Shown here piece after piece: positions 46,031 through 46,137 of a stretch of 46,137 nt of DNA; position 1 is the stretch's first letter; each line of letters begins with the position of its first letter. Both the position numbers and the translations under genes were made by a program. The DNA comes from Funneliformis mosseae (taxonomy: Eukaryota > Glomeromycota > Glomeromycetes > Glomerales > Glomeraceae), in assembly GCA_910592005.1 (NCBI GenBank), contig CAJVPP010000128.1, positions 1 through 46,137 of the forward strand, given 5' to 3'. The notes beneath the pieces are model-generated. The model was given only the letters and a program-made list of their open reading frames with translations, was not told where the DNA came from and made no database searches.

Positions 46031-46137
46031 ATCTTGTCAAATTCCAATCTGTCTCCCCTTTTTACATGAACTAAAAAGCTACTTATTTATATAAAATAAA
46101 ATACATAGAAAATATAACTAACATGTCTAATATATCA

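Noticed and set aside
1..46137. CRISPR array, operon, ribosome binding sites, rRNA
   Set aside because: The sequence is eukaryotic nuclear in type (introns, poly-A/T flanks). No spaced identical repeats, Shine-Dalgarno context or rRNA segments were seen.

Overview
The window looks like nuclear DNA of a very AT-rich, intron-bearing fungus, most likely an arbuscular mycorrhizal fungus of the Rhizophagus type. The reasons are short GT-AG introns (about 80-270 nt), one conserved eukaryotic housekeeping gene cut by seven introns, hAT and Tc1/IS630-type transposons whose residual protein motifs resemble families I know from Rhizophagus, and a two-compartment layout. The species is an inference; I ran no search.

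Layout. 1-3,950: AT-rich repeat ground with a foldback-like palindrome cluster and one doubtful exon. 3,951-16,300: a gene island that keeps its CpG dinucleotides. It holds four intact-looking genes: a conserved fungal membrane protein (6102-7044, +, one intron), a single-pass membrane protein (8334-9386, -, probably one intron), a Ser/Thr-rich single-pass membrane protein of wall-sensor-like layout (12212-13477, +, one intron), and the Obg-like ATPase OLA1/YchF (14090-16084, -, eight exons, 397 aa, reconstructed here). 16,300-39,300: CpG-poor repeat ground made of transposon relics. It contains a minus-strand hAT relic (20640-24672) interrupted by a complete Tc1-like element (21528-22857), an IS630/Tc1-like DDE element with clear terminal repeats (31392-33110), a 172-bp pogo-type MITE in two copies, and a nested stack (33853-36670) in which one Tc1-like element carries both another Tc1-like element and the second MITE copy. 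A second hAT relic on the + strand spans about 37450-39219.

39,300-44,300 regains some CpG and shows two spliced but broken genes. One is a seven-exon Uma2-like (PD-(D/E)XK fold) gene (40424-41769, +). The other is a four-exon gene of no family I recognise (43280-44214, -). Each has premature stops of a kind that C-to-T or G-to-A transitions produce. A 29-31 bp minisatellite lies between them. 44,490-45,580 is a large inverted repeat of roughly 420-bp arms with an extra direct copy. The right edge has a tRNA-like, pyrimidine-tailed segment.

The four island genes have no evident shared pathway and are not an operon. The main story is genome dynamics: nested insertions, CpG loss, and Trp/Gln/Arg-to-stop decay outside the island. 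The two spliced pseudogenes near the right end are the most interesting protein-coding content.
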